Positions 18,522 to 27,127 of a stretch of 64,000 nt of DNA are shown piece by piece. A program made the translations under genes and the position numbers. Where the stretch lies: assembly GCF_042693015.1 (NCBI RefSeq), contig NZ_CP170544.1:1178001-1242000 (forward strand), in the 5' to 3' direction. Position 1 is the first letter of the stretch. Each line of letters begins with the position of its first letter. The notes under the pieces were generated by a model. That model was not told the origin of the DNA. It saw only the letters and a program-made list of their open reading frames with translations, and made no database searches. The DNA is from Sphingomonas_E sp042693015. Its GTDB lineage: Bacteria > Pseudomonadota > Alphaproteobacteria > Sphingomonadales > Sphingomonadaceae.

Positions 18522-19115
18522 ATTCGAACAGAGGGGAGGCGTCATTGCAGAGGCAGCGATCCCTTGTTCGCCTTCGAGGCGCAGGCCATATTTGCCGCCG
18601 AACGGTTGCTGGGTTGACACCAATTTTCGCGCTCGGCTGACAACGCTGTTGAACCCGCTCGAGTGAGCGAGTGAGGCGGCCTTCGACAAGTCCCCAAAGC
18701 TGTCGCCCGTTCAGATTGAATGGGGCAGCTGGGCCCAAGCAGACGGCGGCGGCCTGAACGGTTCAAATCTGCCTAGGACTACTTGGTCTACATCCCGAGA
18801 ATTGCGTGCGTTAACCGTTTCTTACCCGTTCTTGGGCGACGGACCCACGCCGCATATAGTTTCAATGCAAGGCATGGCCCGGTTGACCGCTGGAATTTGC
18901 AAGATTTGCCAAATCGCTCTTGCTGAGACGGGTTCTATTCAATTCACCGTCGCATCTCATCGGATTTGATCAACATCTCTTCGTTGATAGAAGCAGAAAT
19001 CGCCGCCCGGGATATGCATAATGCTTTTGGTTGACAGTTCCCTTTGCTCCGCACGATAAAACTCAACTTCCTTGTATGGTGGCGTGCATGGTCATGGTTC
19101 GGAGCCTGGGGAGAA
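18522..19115. other. 594-base intergenic region with probable cfa promoter
   Basis: The region is less GC-rich than its surroundings and contains no reading frame that I trust. Near its right end TTGACA at 19031-19036 is followed after 18 bases by GATAAA, a plausible -35/-10 pair for the downstream methyltransferase gene, giving a leader of about 50 bases. A GGGGAGA ribosome site is at about 19108-19114. The rest looks like eroded sequence without repeats. Confidence 0.45.
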
Positions 19116-20411
19116 ATGGCGATGTGGCTGCTCGACAAGATGTTGAGGAAAGTGGTCCGCACGGGCGAACTGATAATTATTGATTATGACGGCAAGGCAT
19201 ATCGCTACGGGCCGGGGTCCGATCATCCGATCCGCGTTCATCTGACCGACAAGGGGGCCAGCTTCCACATCGCCAAGGATCCACGGGTGGGTGCCGGCGA
19301 GGCTTATATGGACAGTCGACTGGTCGTTGAGCCGCCACACGATATCCGCGATCTCGTGCTCTTCATCACTGGAAACGGCAAAGGAGAGGGAAGGGCAAAT
19401 CTTGGACCGCATGGAGCCTGGAGAAAGCTCGCTGTCCGCGCTGCCGCGCGTCTCGACAGCTACAATGATCGTCGCTCCGCTCGCCGAAATGCCGAGCACA
19501 CCTATAATCTCACGCGCGAACTGTATGAGCTGTTTCTCGACGAGGACCGGCAATACACGATGGGATACCATCGCGATCCCGCGAATGGGTTGGAGCAGGC
19601 ACAACTCGACAAGAAAGCTCATATCGCCGCCAAGTTGAACCTCGAGGCTGGGAAGAGCTCGGGCATGCGCGTGCTCGATATCGGCTGCGGCTGGGGTGGG
19701 CTCGCGCTCTATCTGCACCGCCATTATGACGTCGATGTGCTCGGCGTGGCGCTGGCGCCGGACCAGATCGAATTCTGCCGCGAACGAGCCAGGGCCGAAG
19801 GTGTGGCCGATCGGGTGAAGTTCGAGCTGATGGACTATCGCGATGTCGAGGGAGCGTTTGACCGGATCACCTCGGTCGGGCTGCTCGAACATGTCGGCAA
19901 GCCGCAATATCCTGTGTTTTTTCAGCATGCCCATAGGTTGCTCAAGCCTGACGGCGTCATGTTCTCGCATTGCTGCGGACGCGCGAAGGGGCCGGGCATG
20001 ACCGACGCCTGGACACGGAAGTATATTTTTCCGGGAGGCTATATTCCGGCTCTCTCCGAGCTGGTGACCGAAAGCGAGAAGGCCGGCTGGCAGATCATGG
20101 ATGTCGAGGCGATGCGCTTTCACTACTCGCACACGCTGGAGGAATGGTATCGCCGCACCCAGTTGCACCGTGAAAGGATCGTCGGTCTGTACGACGAGCG
20201 GTTCTACAGGATGTGGGAGTTCTATCTTGCCGGGGCGGAGCAGGCCTTCCGGCACGGCGGCATGGTCAACTGGCAGATCCAGTATGTGAAGCGGCGCGAC
20301 GCCATTCCGATGACACGTGATTGCATGTACGAGGAAAGCGCCCGGCTGCGCGAAAGCGATATCGCCCCCGTTTGGCATCTGACCCCCGAAACGAAGGTTG
20401 CTGCCGAATAG
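19116..20411 (+). CDS. cfa: cyclopropane-fatty-acyl-phospholipid synthase family SAM methyltransferase
   Basis: The 431-residue protein starts at ATG 19116 with a GGGGAGA site. The C-terminal two thirds are the methyltransferase: SAM motif I VLDIGCGWGGLALYL, then LGVALAPDQIEFCRERA, SVGLLEHVGKPQYPVFF, and YIFPGGYIPALSE, all as in CFA synthases. The N-terminal part (about residues 1-130) is the lipid-binding domain. Members transfer a methylene group to unsaturated acyl chains of membrane phospholipids, often in stationary phase or stress. An exact product (cyclopropane or another methylated lipid) cannot be fixed from sequence. Confidence 0.9.
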   Translation: MAMWLLDKMLRKVVRTGELIIIDYDGKAYRYGPGSDHPIRVHLTDKGASFHIAKDPRVGAGEAYMDSRLVVEPPHDIRDLVLFITGNGKGEGRANLGPHGAWRKLAVRAAARLDSYNDRRSARRNAEHTYNLTRELYELFLDEDRQYTMGYHRDPANGLEQAQLDKKAHIAAKLNLEAGKSSGMRVLDIGCGWGGLALYLHRHYDVDVLGVALAPDQIEFCRERARAEGVADRVKFELMDYRDVEGAFDRITSVGLLEHVGKPQYPVFFQHAHRLLKPDGVMFSHCCGRAKGPGMTDAWTRKYIFPGGYIPALSELVTESEKAGWQIMDVEAMRFHYSHTLEEWYRRTQLHRERIVGLYDERFYRMWEFYLAGAEQAFRHGGMVNWQIQYVKRRDAIPMTRDCMYEESARLRESDIAPVWHLTPETKVAAE

Positions 20412-20619
20412 ACGGCCAGCGGCGACGTCTACCCACTTTCAGTCATTTCCCGCACGGGACTGCTGCCGAGATTTGCCGCTGCTACAGGCAGCGCTCGCAA
20501 CTGCTTTGGGTGCGTGACTGAACCTCATTCCATTGCGAGGTCAGCCACAGCGCCGTTGCGGGAGCCGGCGGCGCGCTGTATCGTTGCAGGAGCGTATCAT
20601 ATGCGCACCGGGGTGGGCC

Positions 20620-21777
20620 ATGCTCCTGGATCGCCGAGACATCATGCGAAACCTCGCCTTTTGCGGCGTGAGCGCATGGCTGTCTCGATCCCACTGGGCC
20701 GCAGCATCAGATGTGAAACGCTTCGGCCTGATCGCTTTCTCGACCAACGGGCTGACCGTGTCGGAGTACAAACTTTCCCAGACAATGCTCGCTGATGCGG
20801 GTCAGCTAAGCGGATATGAGCGCCTCGATCCGATCCGTGTCGCGGACATACCGGCGCCGATCAGAACCCCGCTGGTCCCTGGAGCTGATGAAACGACGGT
20901 TGCTTCGACCGCCGATATCATCGCTTCACGCGTCGACGTGCTACTCGCAAGGGGGATCTCACGCTCTGATATTATCGTACTGGTCTCTAGCGGGCTTGAT
21001 GCGTTCGCCGGACAGCTGGTCGCGAAGTTGGGCGATATGCTGCGCCTTCGAACCGGCGTCGATCTCCACCTGCTCAGCGCGCGCGAGCAGGGACGGCTTC
21101 AGTTCGATTGGGTCGTCCCTCCTCGGCTACGCGGCCAAGTTTTCCAGCTGGAGATCGGTGGCGGCAATAGCCGGGGCGGCTTTTTCGACCATCCGGGAAG
21201 GGCGGGGCGCTATTTCGACGTCTCTGTACCTTTTGGGACAAAGACGCTGGCGGCGGCGGTAAAGGCGCGGTGGCCCGACGTGCGCACGTTCGATTTCCCG
21301 GCCCGCGCAGCGGAATATTATGCAGATGCTGTTTTCACCTCGCTGGCATCTCGACCGCAGGAGATCGCGGCAACGCTCAAGATGCCGGACGTTGTCCTGA
21401 CCGGGAACATCGTCAGGGCTGCGGCGGTCATTCTGTATCCGCACGAGATCGTGGCAAATCGCCGGTGGATTGACTTCTCTCCTGATGCCTTTGCCCGGAT
21501 GAGAAGTTTTGTCGAAGCAGGCACTCCCTACGGGATCGTCCCGGACGACCTGACGCAAACACAGCGCGCTTCCTTGCTCAAAATCCGATCGACGATCCGC
21601 AGCATATTCAATCCGCATCAGATTGCTGCAGGCGCGGCGCTCGCGGACGGGCTCTCACGACAGCTCATGTTCGCGAGCCGCAGGAAGATCCGGTACCCGA
21701 TTGGAGCCAGCAATGGCTGGACCTCTCAATATCTCCTCGAAAATTTCAAGAAGGGCCGTCGCGACCGGACTGGATGA
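20620..21777 (+). CDS. exported Ppx/GppA-like (ASKHA fold) protein of unknown function
   Basis: About 385 residues from ATG 20620, chosen because it gives an N-terminus with adjacent arginines before a hydrophobic run (RRDIMRNLAFCGVSAWLS, then AAA), a Tat- or Sec-like export signal. The body resembles the actin-like ATPase fold of exopolyphosphatases: a phosphate-1-like strand pair FGLIAFSTNGLTVSEYKL, IIVLVSSGLDAFA where Ppx has its Ala-Ser-Arg segment, a phosphate-2 loop LEIGGGNSRGG, PFGTKTLAAAV and an adenosine-like motif DVVLTGNIVRAAAVIL. A Ppx-type domain outside the cytoplasm would be unusual, so the signal and location need proof. Its last bases are nine bases before a CAP gene. Confidence 0.6.
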   Translation: MLLDRRDIMRNLAFCGVSAWLSRSHWAAASDVKRFGLIAFSTNGLTVSEYKLSQTMLADAGQLSGYERLDPIRVADIPAPIRTPLVPGADETTVASTADIIASRVDVLLARGISRSDIIVLVSSGLDAFAGQLVAKLGDMLRLRTGVDLHLLSAREQGRLQFDWVVPPRLRGQVFQLEIGGGNSRGGFFDHPGRAGRYFDVSVPFGTKTLAAAVKARWPDVRTFDFPARAAEYYADAVFTSLASRPQEIAATLKMPDVVLTGNIVRAAAVILYPHEIVANRRWIDFSPDAFARMRSFVEAGTPYGIVPDDLTQTQRASLLKIRSTIRSIFNPHQIAAGAALADGLSRQLMFASRRKIRYPIGASNGWTSQYLLENFKKGRRDRTG

Positions 21778-21786
21778 GGTCGAGCT

Positions 21787-22320
21787 ATGGATAAAACACG
21801 ATTGCTGAGAGGAGCGTTTGTGGCAGCGGGCGCCGCGTGCTCGTTGGGCAGCGCTTTGTCGGCGGCTTCACCGGACACGAGGCTCGCCGATTTCAAGGGG
21901 CGGGTGCTCGCCGTGCACAACGGGGAGCGCGCCTCGCTCGGGTTGCATCAGTTGATTTGGAGCGATGCGCTTGAGGCCAACGCATCGAAATGGGCTGCCC
22001 ACCTCGCGATGCTGCCAGATCTGGAGCATGACAATTCGATCGATGTGGAGGGGGAGAATCTATGGCGAGGAACCAAAGGTTCCTACACCCCGGAAGATAT
22101 GGTCGAACTGTGGATCGACGAGAAAAAGGCGTTCAATGGTCACGCCGTTCCCGATGCGAGTATCACCGGCGACTTTGAAGATGTGGGCCATTACACGCAG
22201 CTTGTGTGGAGCACGACAAGGCTCGTCGGCTGTGCCGTCGCCGATGCCACTGGCGGTGATGAGGTCATGGTATGCCGCTACATGGAGGGCGGAAACGTCG
22301 TTGGCGTAAAGCCGTTTTGA
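21787..22320 (+). CDS. exported CAP/SCP (PR-1 type) domain protein
   Basis: The 177-residue protein has a signal peptide (LLRGAFVAAGAACSLGSALSAAS). The mature part is almost only a CAP domain: HNGERASLGLHQLIWSDALEANASKWA, LEHDN with the conserved His, GENLWRG with the conserved Glu, then GHYTQLVWSTTRLVGCAV and the final CRYMEGGNVVG. CAP proteins are secreted and bind lipids or sterols or act in cell-surface interactions; bacterial functions are mostly unknown. It follows the Ppx-like gene after nine bases, so the two are probably one transcript. Confidence 0.9.
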   Translation: MDKTRLLRGAFVAAGAACSLGSALSAASPDTRLADFKGRVLAVHNGERASLGLHQLIWSDALEANASKWAAHLAMLPDLEHDNSIDVEGENLWRGTKGSYTPEDMVELWIDEKKAFNGHAVPDASITGDFEDVGHYTQLVWSTTRLVGCAVADATGGDEVMVCRYMEGGNVVGVKPF

Positions 22321-22623
22321 GGGCACAGTAGCTTGGTGTTCGCTTACCTGCGCCTCGGCACGATGCCCCTTGGGAACGATGCGCCCGACCGCACGCGCCG
22401 ACATGTCGTTCATTCGACGATCAGGCCAAGCCTCTCGAAAATCAAAGTCTGATAATATACATTATGTAAAATATAGATTGGTTTCCGCGGTGGGACTATC
22501 CTGGGTCGAGACAGAGGAAACAAGCTCCCCCGCCGGAAATCTCGGCAGAAGGATCGCCGGATTTGATGCCGCGCGCTGCCTCTGCTAACCGCGCGACGAA
22601 ATCCCCAACGCAGGACGCCCGGC
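22321..22623. other. intergenic region with AT-rich patch upstream of purB
   Basis: The 303 bases hold no convincing gene. An AT-rich patch at about 22450-22480 contains the perfect palindrome TACATTATGTA (22458-22468) and TATAAT-like hexamers, so it is the best candidate for the purB promoter or a regulator site. No strong -35 hexamer could be assigned. Confidence 0.35.
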
Positions 22624-23937
22624 ATGATCCCCCGCTATTCGCGGCCCGAAATGGTCGCCATCTGGACCCCCGAGAACAAGTTCCGCATCTGGTTCGAGAT
22701 CGAGGCCCATGCGACCGAAGCGCTGGCCGAACTCGGCGTCGTGCCCAAGAGCGCGGCCAAGGCGCTGTGGGACTGGTGGAAAACCAACCCGACCATCGAC
22801 GTGGCCGCGATCGACGCGATCGAAGCCGTAACCAAGCATGACGTGATCGCCTTCCTGACCTGGGTCGCCGAGAATGTCGGCGACGAAGCGCGGTTCATGC
22901 ACCAGGGCATGACCTCGTCCGACGTGCTCGACACCTGCCTTGCGGTGCAATTGGCCGAGGCGACCGACCTGCTGCTTGCCGACATGGACAAGTTGCTCGA
23001 AGTGCTGAAGCGCCGGGCTTACGAACATAAGCTGACCGCGACGATCGGCCGCAGCCACGGCATCCATGCCGAGCCGGTGACATTCGGCCTCAAGCTCGCC
23101 CAAGCCTATGCCGAGTTCGACCGCAACCGCACCCGGCTGATAGCGGCACGGGCCGACATCGCCACCTGCGCGATTTCCGGCGCAGTCGGCACCTTCGCGA
23201 ATATCGATCCGAAGGTCGAGGCGCATATCGCTGAAAAGATGAATCTTTCTGTCGAACCGACCTCGACCCAAGTGATCCCGCGCGACCGCCACGCGATGTA
23301 TTTCGCGACGCTGGGCGTGATCGCCTCGTCGATCGAGCGCCTTGCCACCGAGATCCGCCATTTGCAGCGCACCGAAGTGCTGGAAGCGGAGGAATATTTC
23401 TCGCCCGGCCAGAAGGGCTCGTCGGCCATGCCGCACAAGCGCAACCCGGTGCTGACCGAGAACCTGACCGGCCTCGCCCGCATGGTCCGCGGCTATGTGA
23501 CGCCGGCGCTGGAGAATGTGGCGCTATGGCATGAACGCGATATCAGCCACTCCTCGGTCGAGCGTTATATCGGCCCGGATGCCACCATCACGCTCGACTT
23601 CGCCCTCGCCCGCCTCACTGGCGTCATCGACAAGCTGCTCGTCTATCCGGAGCGGATGGACAAGAATCTCAACAAGATGGGCGGACTTGTTCACTCGCAG
23701 CGCGTGCTATTGGCGCTGACCCAGGCGGGCATCAGCCGCGAGGATTCCTACCGCCTCGTCCAGAAGAACGCGATGAAGGTGTGGGAATCGGACGGCCAGC
23801 TCTCGCTACTGGAACTGCTCAAGGCCGATCCCGAGGTTTCGGCGAAGCTTTCCGCGAAGGAGCTCGAGGAGAAGTTCGATCTCGGCTACCACCTGAAGCA
23901 TGTCGATACGATCTTCGATCGGGTGTTCGGCAGCTAA
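22624..23937 (+). CDS. purB: adenylosuccinate lyase
   Basis: The 437-residue enzyme cleaves SAICAR to AICAR and adenylosuccinate to AMP in purine synthesis. The superfamily signature GSSAMPHKRNPVLTENLTGLAR lies near residues 264-285, the catalytic-His region TIGRSHGIHAEPVTFG near 140 and MTSSDVLDTC near 97. The length is standard for the short bacterial form. It stands alone, ending before a palindromic repeat pair that may act as terminator. Confidence 0.97.
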   Translation: MIPRYSRPEMVAIWTPENKFRIWFEIEAHATEALAELGVVPKSAAKALWDWWKTNPTIDVAAIDAIEAVTKHDVIAFLTWVAENVGDEARFMHQGMTSSDVLDTCLAVQLAEATDLLLADMDKLLEVLKRRAYEHKLTATIGRSHGIHAEPVTFGLKLAQAYAEFDRNRTRLIAARADIATCAISGAVGTFANIDPKVEAHIAEKMNLSVEPTSTQVIPRDRHAMYFATLGVIASSIERLATEIRHLQRTEVLEAEEYFSPGQKGSSAMPHKRNPVLTENLTGLARMVRGYVTPALENVALWHERDISHSSVERYIGPDATITLDFALARLTGVIDKLLVYPERMDKNLNKMGGLVHSQRVLLALTQAGISREDSYRLVQKNAMKVWESDGQLSLLELLKADPEVSAKLSAKELEEKFDLGYHLKHVDTIFDRVFGS

Positions 23938-23951
23938 GACACCCCATTATC

Positions 23952-24056
23952 CCGTCATTCCAGCGAAAGCTGGAATCTCTCTCCGCTGTTAATCGCTACA
24001 AGAGAGGGAGATCCCAGCGTTGACCTACGGTCGACTTCTTCTCGCTGGGATGACGG
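23952..24056. repeat. inverted pair of palindromic intergenic repeats (REPIN-like)
   Basis: Two units point at each other: 23952-23979 starts CCGTCATTCCAGCGA and ends with GGAATCTC; on the opposite strand 24056-24008 starts CCGTCATCCCAGCGA and ends with GGGATCTC. Together they can fold into one long hairpin between the convergent purB and acyl-CoA dehydrogenase genes. Such repeats are common in sphingomonads; a terminator or mRNA-stabilising role is possible. Confidence 0.75.
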
Positions 24057-24075
24057 ATTGGGGCCGGGACGCGGC

Positions 24076-25800
24076 TCAGGCCGCGAACGCCTCCACTCCC
24101 ACCGCATAGAGTGCCTCGGCCCCGGCCGTGGCGCCTTCGGCTAGGCCGATCGCCTCGGGCACGATCCGATCGAGATAGAAGCGGGCTGCGGCGAGCTTCA
24201 TGGCGCGGAAATCCGGGTCGAGCCCCTCTTCCGCCTCGGCCGCCTCGGCCGCCTTGGCCTGCCGCGCCAGCAGCCAACCGCCGACCACGACCGACAGCAT
24301 GGTTAACAGCGGATAGCTGCCCGCGAGGCGATCGTCCGCATTGGCACCCGCAAGACGCGCCGACACCAGCTCCACCGCATCGACCAGCGCCATCAGCCGG
24401 GCCTCTGCGGCCGCCTCGGTGCGAATGTCCGCCAGCAGCGCGGCGAACACCCCGCCCCCTTCCAGCCCCAGCTTGCGGCCGACCAGATCGGCGGCCTGAA
24501 TGCCGTTGGTGCCTTCATAGATCGGCGTGATGCGGGCATCGCGGAAATGCTGGGCGGCGCCGGTTTCCTCGATAAAGCCCATGCCGCCATGGACCTGCAC
24601 GCCGAGACTGGACACCTCGCAGCCGACGTCGGTGCCATAAGCCTTGGCGAGCGGCGTCAGCAGATCGAGCCGCGCCTGCGCCGCAGCGTCGCCGAGCCGG
24701 GCGCGATCGGCCTGCCCGGCGGCGTAATAAATGAGCGCGCGGGCGGCCATCGTCAGCGCCTTCATGCGGAGCAGCATCCGCCGGACGTCCGGATGCTCGA
24801 TGATGGCGACGGGATCGCGCGATGCGCCCCCTGCCCGCGCCGACTGCACCCGCTCGCGCGCATAAGCCACCGCCGCTTGCGTCGCCCGCTCGGCCAGCGA
24901 CACGCCCTGCAGACCGACATTGAGGCGCGCATTGTTCATCATCGTGAACATCGCCCGCATGCCGGCATGTTCGGGGCCGATCAGCCAGCCATGGCAATCA
25001 TCCTGATCGCCGAACGAGAGGACGCAGGTGGGCGAGGCGTGGATGCCGAGCTTATGTTCGATGGATACGCAGCGGACATCGTTAACGGTGCCATCCAGAC
25101 GAAATTTCGGAACCAGAAACAAAGAGATGCCGCGCGTTCCTGGCGGTGCGTCTGGAGTGCGGGCCAGCACCAGATGGACGATATTGTCGGTCAGATCATG
25201 ATCGCCGAAGGTGATGAAGATCTTCGTGCCCTTGACCCGCCAGCTTCCGTCACCCGCCGGTGTCGCCTGGGTGCGGAGCGCGCCCACGTCCGATCCCGCT
25301 TGCGGCTCGGTGAGATTCATCGTCCCGTTCCATTCGCCGGTGATGAGCTTCGGCAGCCAGACTTCCTGCTGTTCCGCCGAACCATGGGTCGTGAGCGCCT
25401 CGACCGCGCCAGGGGTCAGCATCATGATCAGCGAGAAGGCCATGTTGGCGGTGCCGAGATCTTCGAGAACCGCGGTCGCCAAGGCGAAGGGGAGCCCCTG
25501 CCCGCCATGTTCCGGCTCGGCGGCGAGCGATCCCCAGCCGCCTTCGACATAAGCGCGATAGGCGGCGTGGAAACCTTCGGGCATCTTCACGCCATCGGCC
25601 GTCCATTTGGCGCCGATCGTATCGCCGGTGCGGTTCAACGGCGCGAATTCGCCCGCGGCGAAGGCCCCTGCCCCTTCGAGGATGGCATCCACCAGATCGG
25701 GGCTTGCGGCGGCGAAGGCTTCATGCGCGGCCAGTTCGTCGATGCCGACGACATGCTGCATCAGGAAGCGCTGCTCGTTGACGACGGGCGTGTAGGTCAT
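24076..25800 (-). CDS. acyl-CoA dehydrogenase with C-terminal extension (FadE5/AidB-like branch)
   Basis: The 574-residue flavoprotein starts at ATG 25800 (MTYTPVVNEQ; an ATG three codons earlier is possible). It has the middle-domain FAD/substrate motif MNLTEPQAGSDVGAL, the helical C-terminal domain with GVQVHGGMGFIEET and the catalytic-Glu segment IYEGTNGIQAADLVGRKL, plus an extra C-terminal region of about 130 residues typical of the long branch. Family members oxidise acyl-CoAs to enoyl-CoAs, with electrons passing to ETF. Chain-length preference cannot be inferred. It is transcribed alone and is divergent from sua5. Confidence 0.92.
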   Translation of the reverse strand: MTYTPVVNEQRFLMQHVVGIDELAAHEAFAAASPDLVDAILEGAGAFAAGEFAPLNRTGDTIGAKWTADGVKMPEGFHAAYRAYVEGGWGSLAAEPEHGGQGLPFALATAVLEDLGTANMAFSLIMMLTPGAVEALTTHGSAEQQEVWLPKLITGEWNGTMNLTEPQAGSDVGALRTQATPAGDGSWRVKGTKIFITFGDHDLTDNIVHLVLARTPDAPPGTRGISLFLVPKFRLDGTVNDVRCVSIEHKLGIHASPTCVLSFGDQDDCHGWLIGPEHAGMRAMFTMMNNARLNVGLQGVSLAERATQAAVAYARERVQSARAGGASRDPVAIIEHPDVRRMLLRMKALTMAARALIYYAAGQADRARLGDAAAQARLDLLTPLAKAYGTDVGCEVSSLGVQVHGGMGFIEETGAAQHFRDARITPIYEGTNGIQAADLVGRKLGLEGGGVFAALLADIRTEAAAEARLMALVDAVELVSARLAGANADDRLAGSYPLLTMLSVVVGGWLLARQAKAAEAAEAEEGLDPDFRAMKLAAARFYLDRIVPEAIGLAEGATAGAEALYAVGVEAFAA

Positions 25801-25852
25801 CGCTCTCACTCGGTAGCTTGTATGTTTCCGCCGGCGGCTATAGCGCCCTCTC

Positions 25853-26815
25853 GTGAGCCAGCAAAACCCGCCGATCGAGACCGAAACCTGCCGCTACGGC
25901 ACGGACGCCATCGCGCGGGCGGCGGATCTGATCCGGGCCGGCGATCCGGTCGCGATCGCCACTGAAACAGTTTACGGCCTCGCCGGCGACGCCACATCCG
26001 ATTCGGCGGTGGCGCGCATCTACGCCGCCAAGGGACGGCCGAGCTTTAACCCGTTGATCGTGCATGTATCGACGCTGGAGGCCGCCGCGGTAGTGGCCGA
26101 ACTCAGCCCGGTTGCCCTTGCGCTCGCCGATGCCTTTTGGCCGGGGCCGCTGACGATGGTGCTGCCGCTCGCCCCCGGATCGCCTGTCGCGCCGCTGGTG
26201 ACGGCGGGTCTGCCGACCGTGGCGGTGCGAATGCCGGCACATCCTGCAATGCGGGCTCTGCTGGAAGCCGCCGATCGGCCCCTCGCCGCGCCCTCGGCCA
26301 ATGCCAGCGGATCGATCAGCCCAACCACCGCGGCGCATGTCGCCGCCTCGCTCAACGGTCGTATCCCGCTGGTCGTCGATTCCGGCCCGACGGCGCGGGG
26401 CATCGAATCTACCATCATTGCCGTGGGCGACGAGGGTATCCGCCTGCTGCGCCCCGGCCCGATTTCACCGGACGAGATTGCCGAGGTCGCCGGTCGGCCG
26501 GTGATTGCGTCGGGATCGGATCGGATCGAGGCGCCGGGCCAACTCGCCAGCCATTATGCGCCGAGCCGACCGCTGCGGCTCGAAGCGACCGAGCGTCGCG
26601 ACGGCGAATGGCTGATCGGCTTTGGCGCAATCTTGGGTGATGCTACGCTCTCCGCCTCGGGCGATCTGGTCGAGGCGGCCGCTCGACTGTTCGCCGCGCT
26701 GCATGAGGCCGATGCTTCGGGTCGCGCCGCGATCGCGGTGGCGCCCGTGCCGGACGAGGGCCTCGGGCTCGCCATAAACGATCGCCTCCACCGCGCCGCC
26801 GCGCCGCGCGATTGA
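25853..26815 (+). CDS. sua5: L-threonylcarbamoyladenylate synthase, long Sua5 form
   Basis: The 320-residue enzyme makes threonylcarbamoyl-AMP from threonine, bicarbonate and ATP for the t6A modification of tRNA. The N-terminal YrdC domain shows PVAIATETVYGLAGDA, KGRPSFNPLIVHV, PGPLTMVLPL and LAAPSANASGSISPT. A C-terminal Sua5 domain follows (GQLASHYAPSRPLRL near 220). The start is GTG at 25853. Another t6A gene, tsaB, is at 42.7 kb. Confidence 0.95.
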   Translation: MSQQNPPIETETCRYGTDAIARAADLIRAGDPVAIATETVYGLAGDATSDSAVARIYAAKGRPSFNPLIVHVSTLEAAAVVAELSPVALALADAFWPGPLTMVLPLAPGSPVAPLVTAGLPTVAVRMPAHPAMRALLEAADRPLAAPSANASGSISPTTAAHVAASLNGRIPLVVDSGPTARGIESTIIAVGDEGIRLLRPGPISPDEIAEVAGRPVIASGSDRIEAPGQLASHYAPSRPLRLEATERRDGEWLIGFGAILGDATLSASGDLVEAAARLFAALHEADASGRAAIAVAPVPDEGLGLAINDRLHRAAAPRD

Positions 26816-26842
26816 TGACGGAGCGTTCCAGGGGCGACATAA

Positions 26843-26973
26843 AATTCCTCCCCAAGCTTGCTTGGGGAGGGCGACTGCCCGAAGGGCGGTGGAAGGGCAT
26901 GACGCAACGGTGGAATTACCCCTCCACCATGCTGCGCATGGTCCCCCTCGCCGAGACAAGCTCGGGGAGGAAC
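26843..26973. repeat. inverted pair of palindromic intergenic repeats, second family
   Basis: One unit begins at 26847 with a near-perfect palindrome whose arms are CCTCCCCAAGC and GCTTGGGGAGG (26847-26870) and continues to about 26898. A related unit on the opposite strand runs from 26973 back to about 26914, with arms around TCCTCCCCGAGC and a second palindrome around CCATGCGCAGCATGG. The family differs from the one after purB. It separates sua5 and msrA, which are convergent, so it may end both transcripts. Confidence 0.7.
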
Positions 26974-27075
26974 AGAACGACGCTTCCCCCGACATAGCCG
27001 CGGTTTCGCGATCCAAACCGACGGGCGTTCACCATCGGAATTTACCCACACGGACTAATGCCCACACCGACTAAA

Positions 27076-27108
27076 TAGCCATCATTTCGGCGAAAGTCGG
27101 GGTCTCAT
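27076..27108. repeat. single degenerate repeat unit related to the 23.95 kb family
   Basis: CATCATTTCGGCGAAAGTCGGGGTCTC matches the pattern of the purB-downstream unit (CATTCCAGCGAAAGCTGGAATCTC) at most positions but has lost its exact palindrome. It is a lone half, without an inverted partner close by, just past the msrA stop. Confidence 0.5.
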
Positions 27109-27127
27109 TTGACGTCGTTTATGGGGC

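Noticed and set aside
16193..22320. prophage or integrative element
   Set aside because: There is no integrase, transposase, tRNA attachment site or phage structural gene; only loosely arranged accessory genes are seen.
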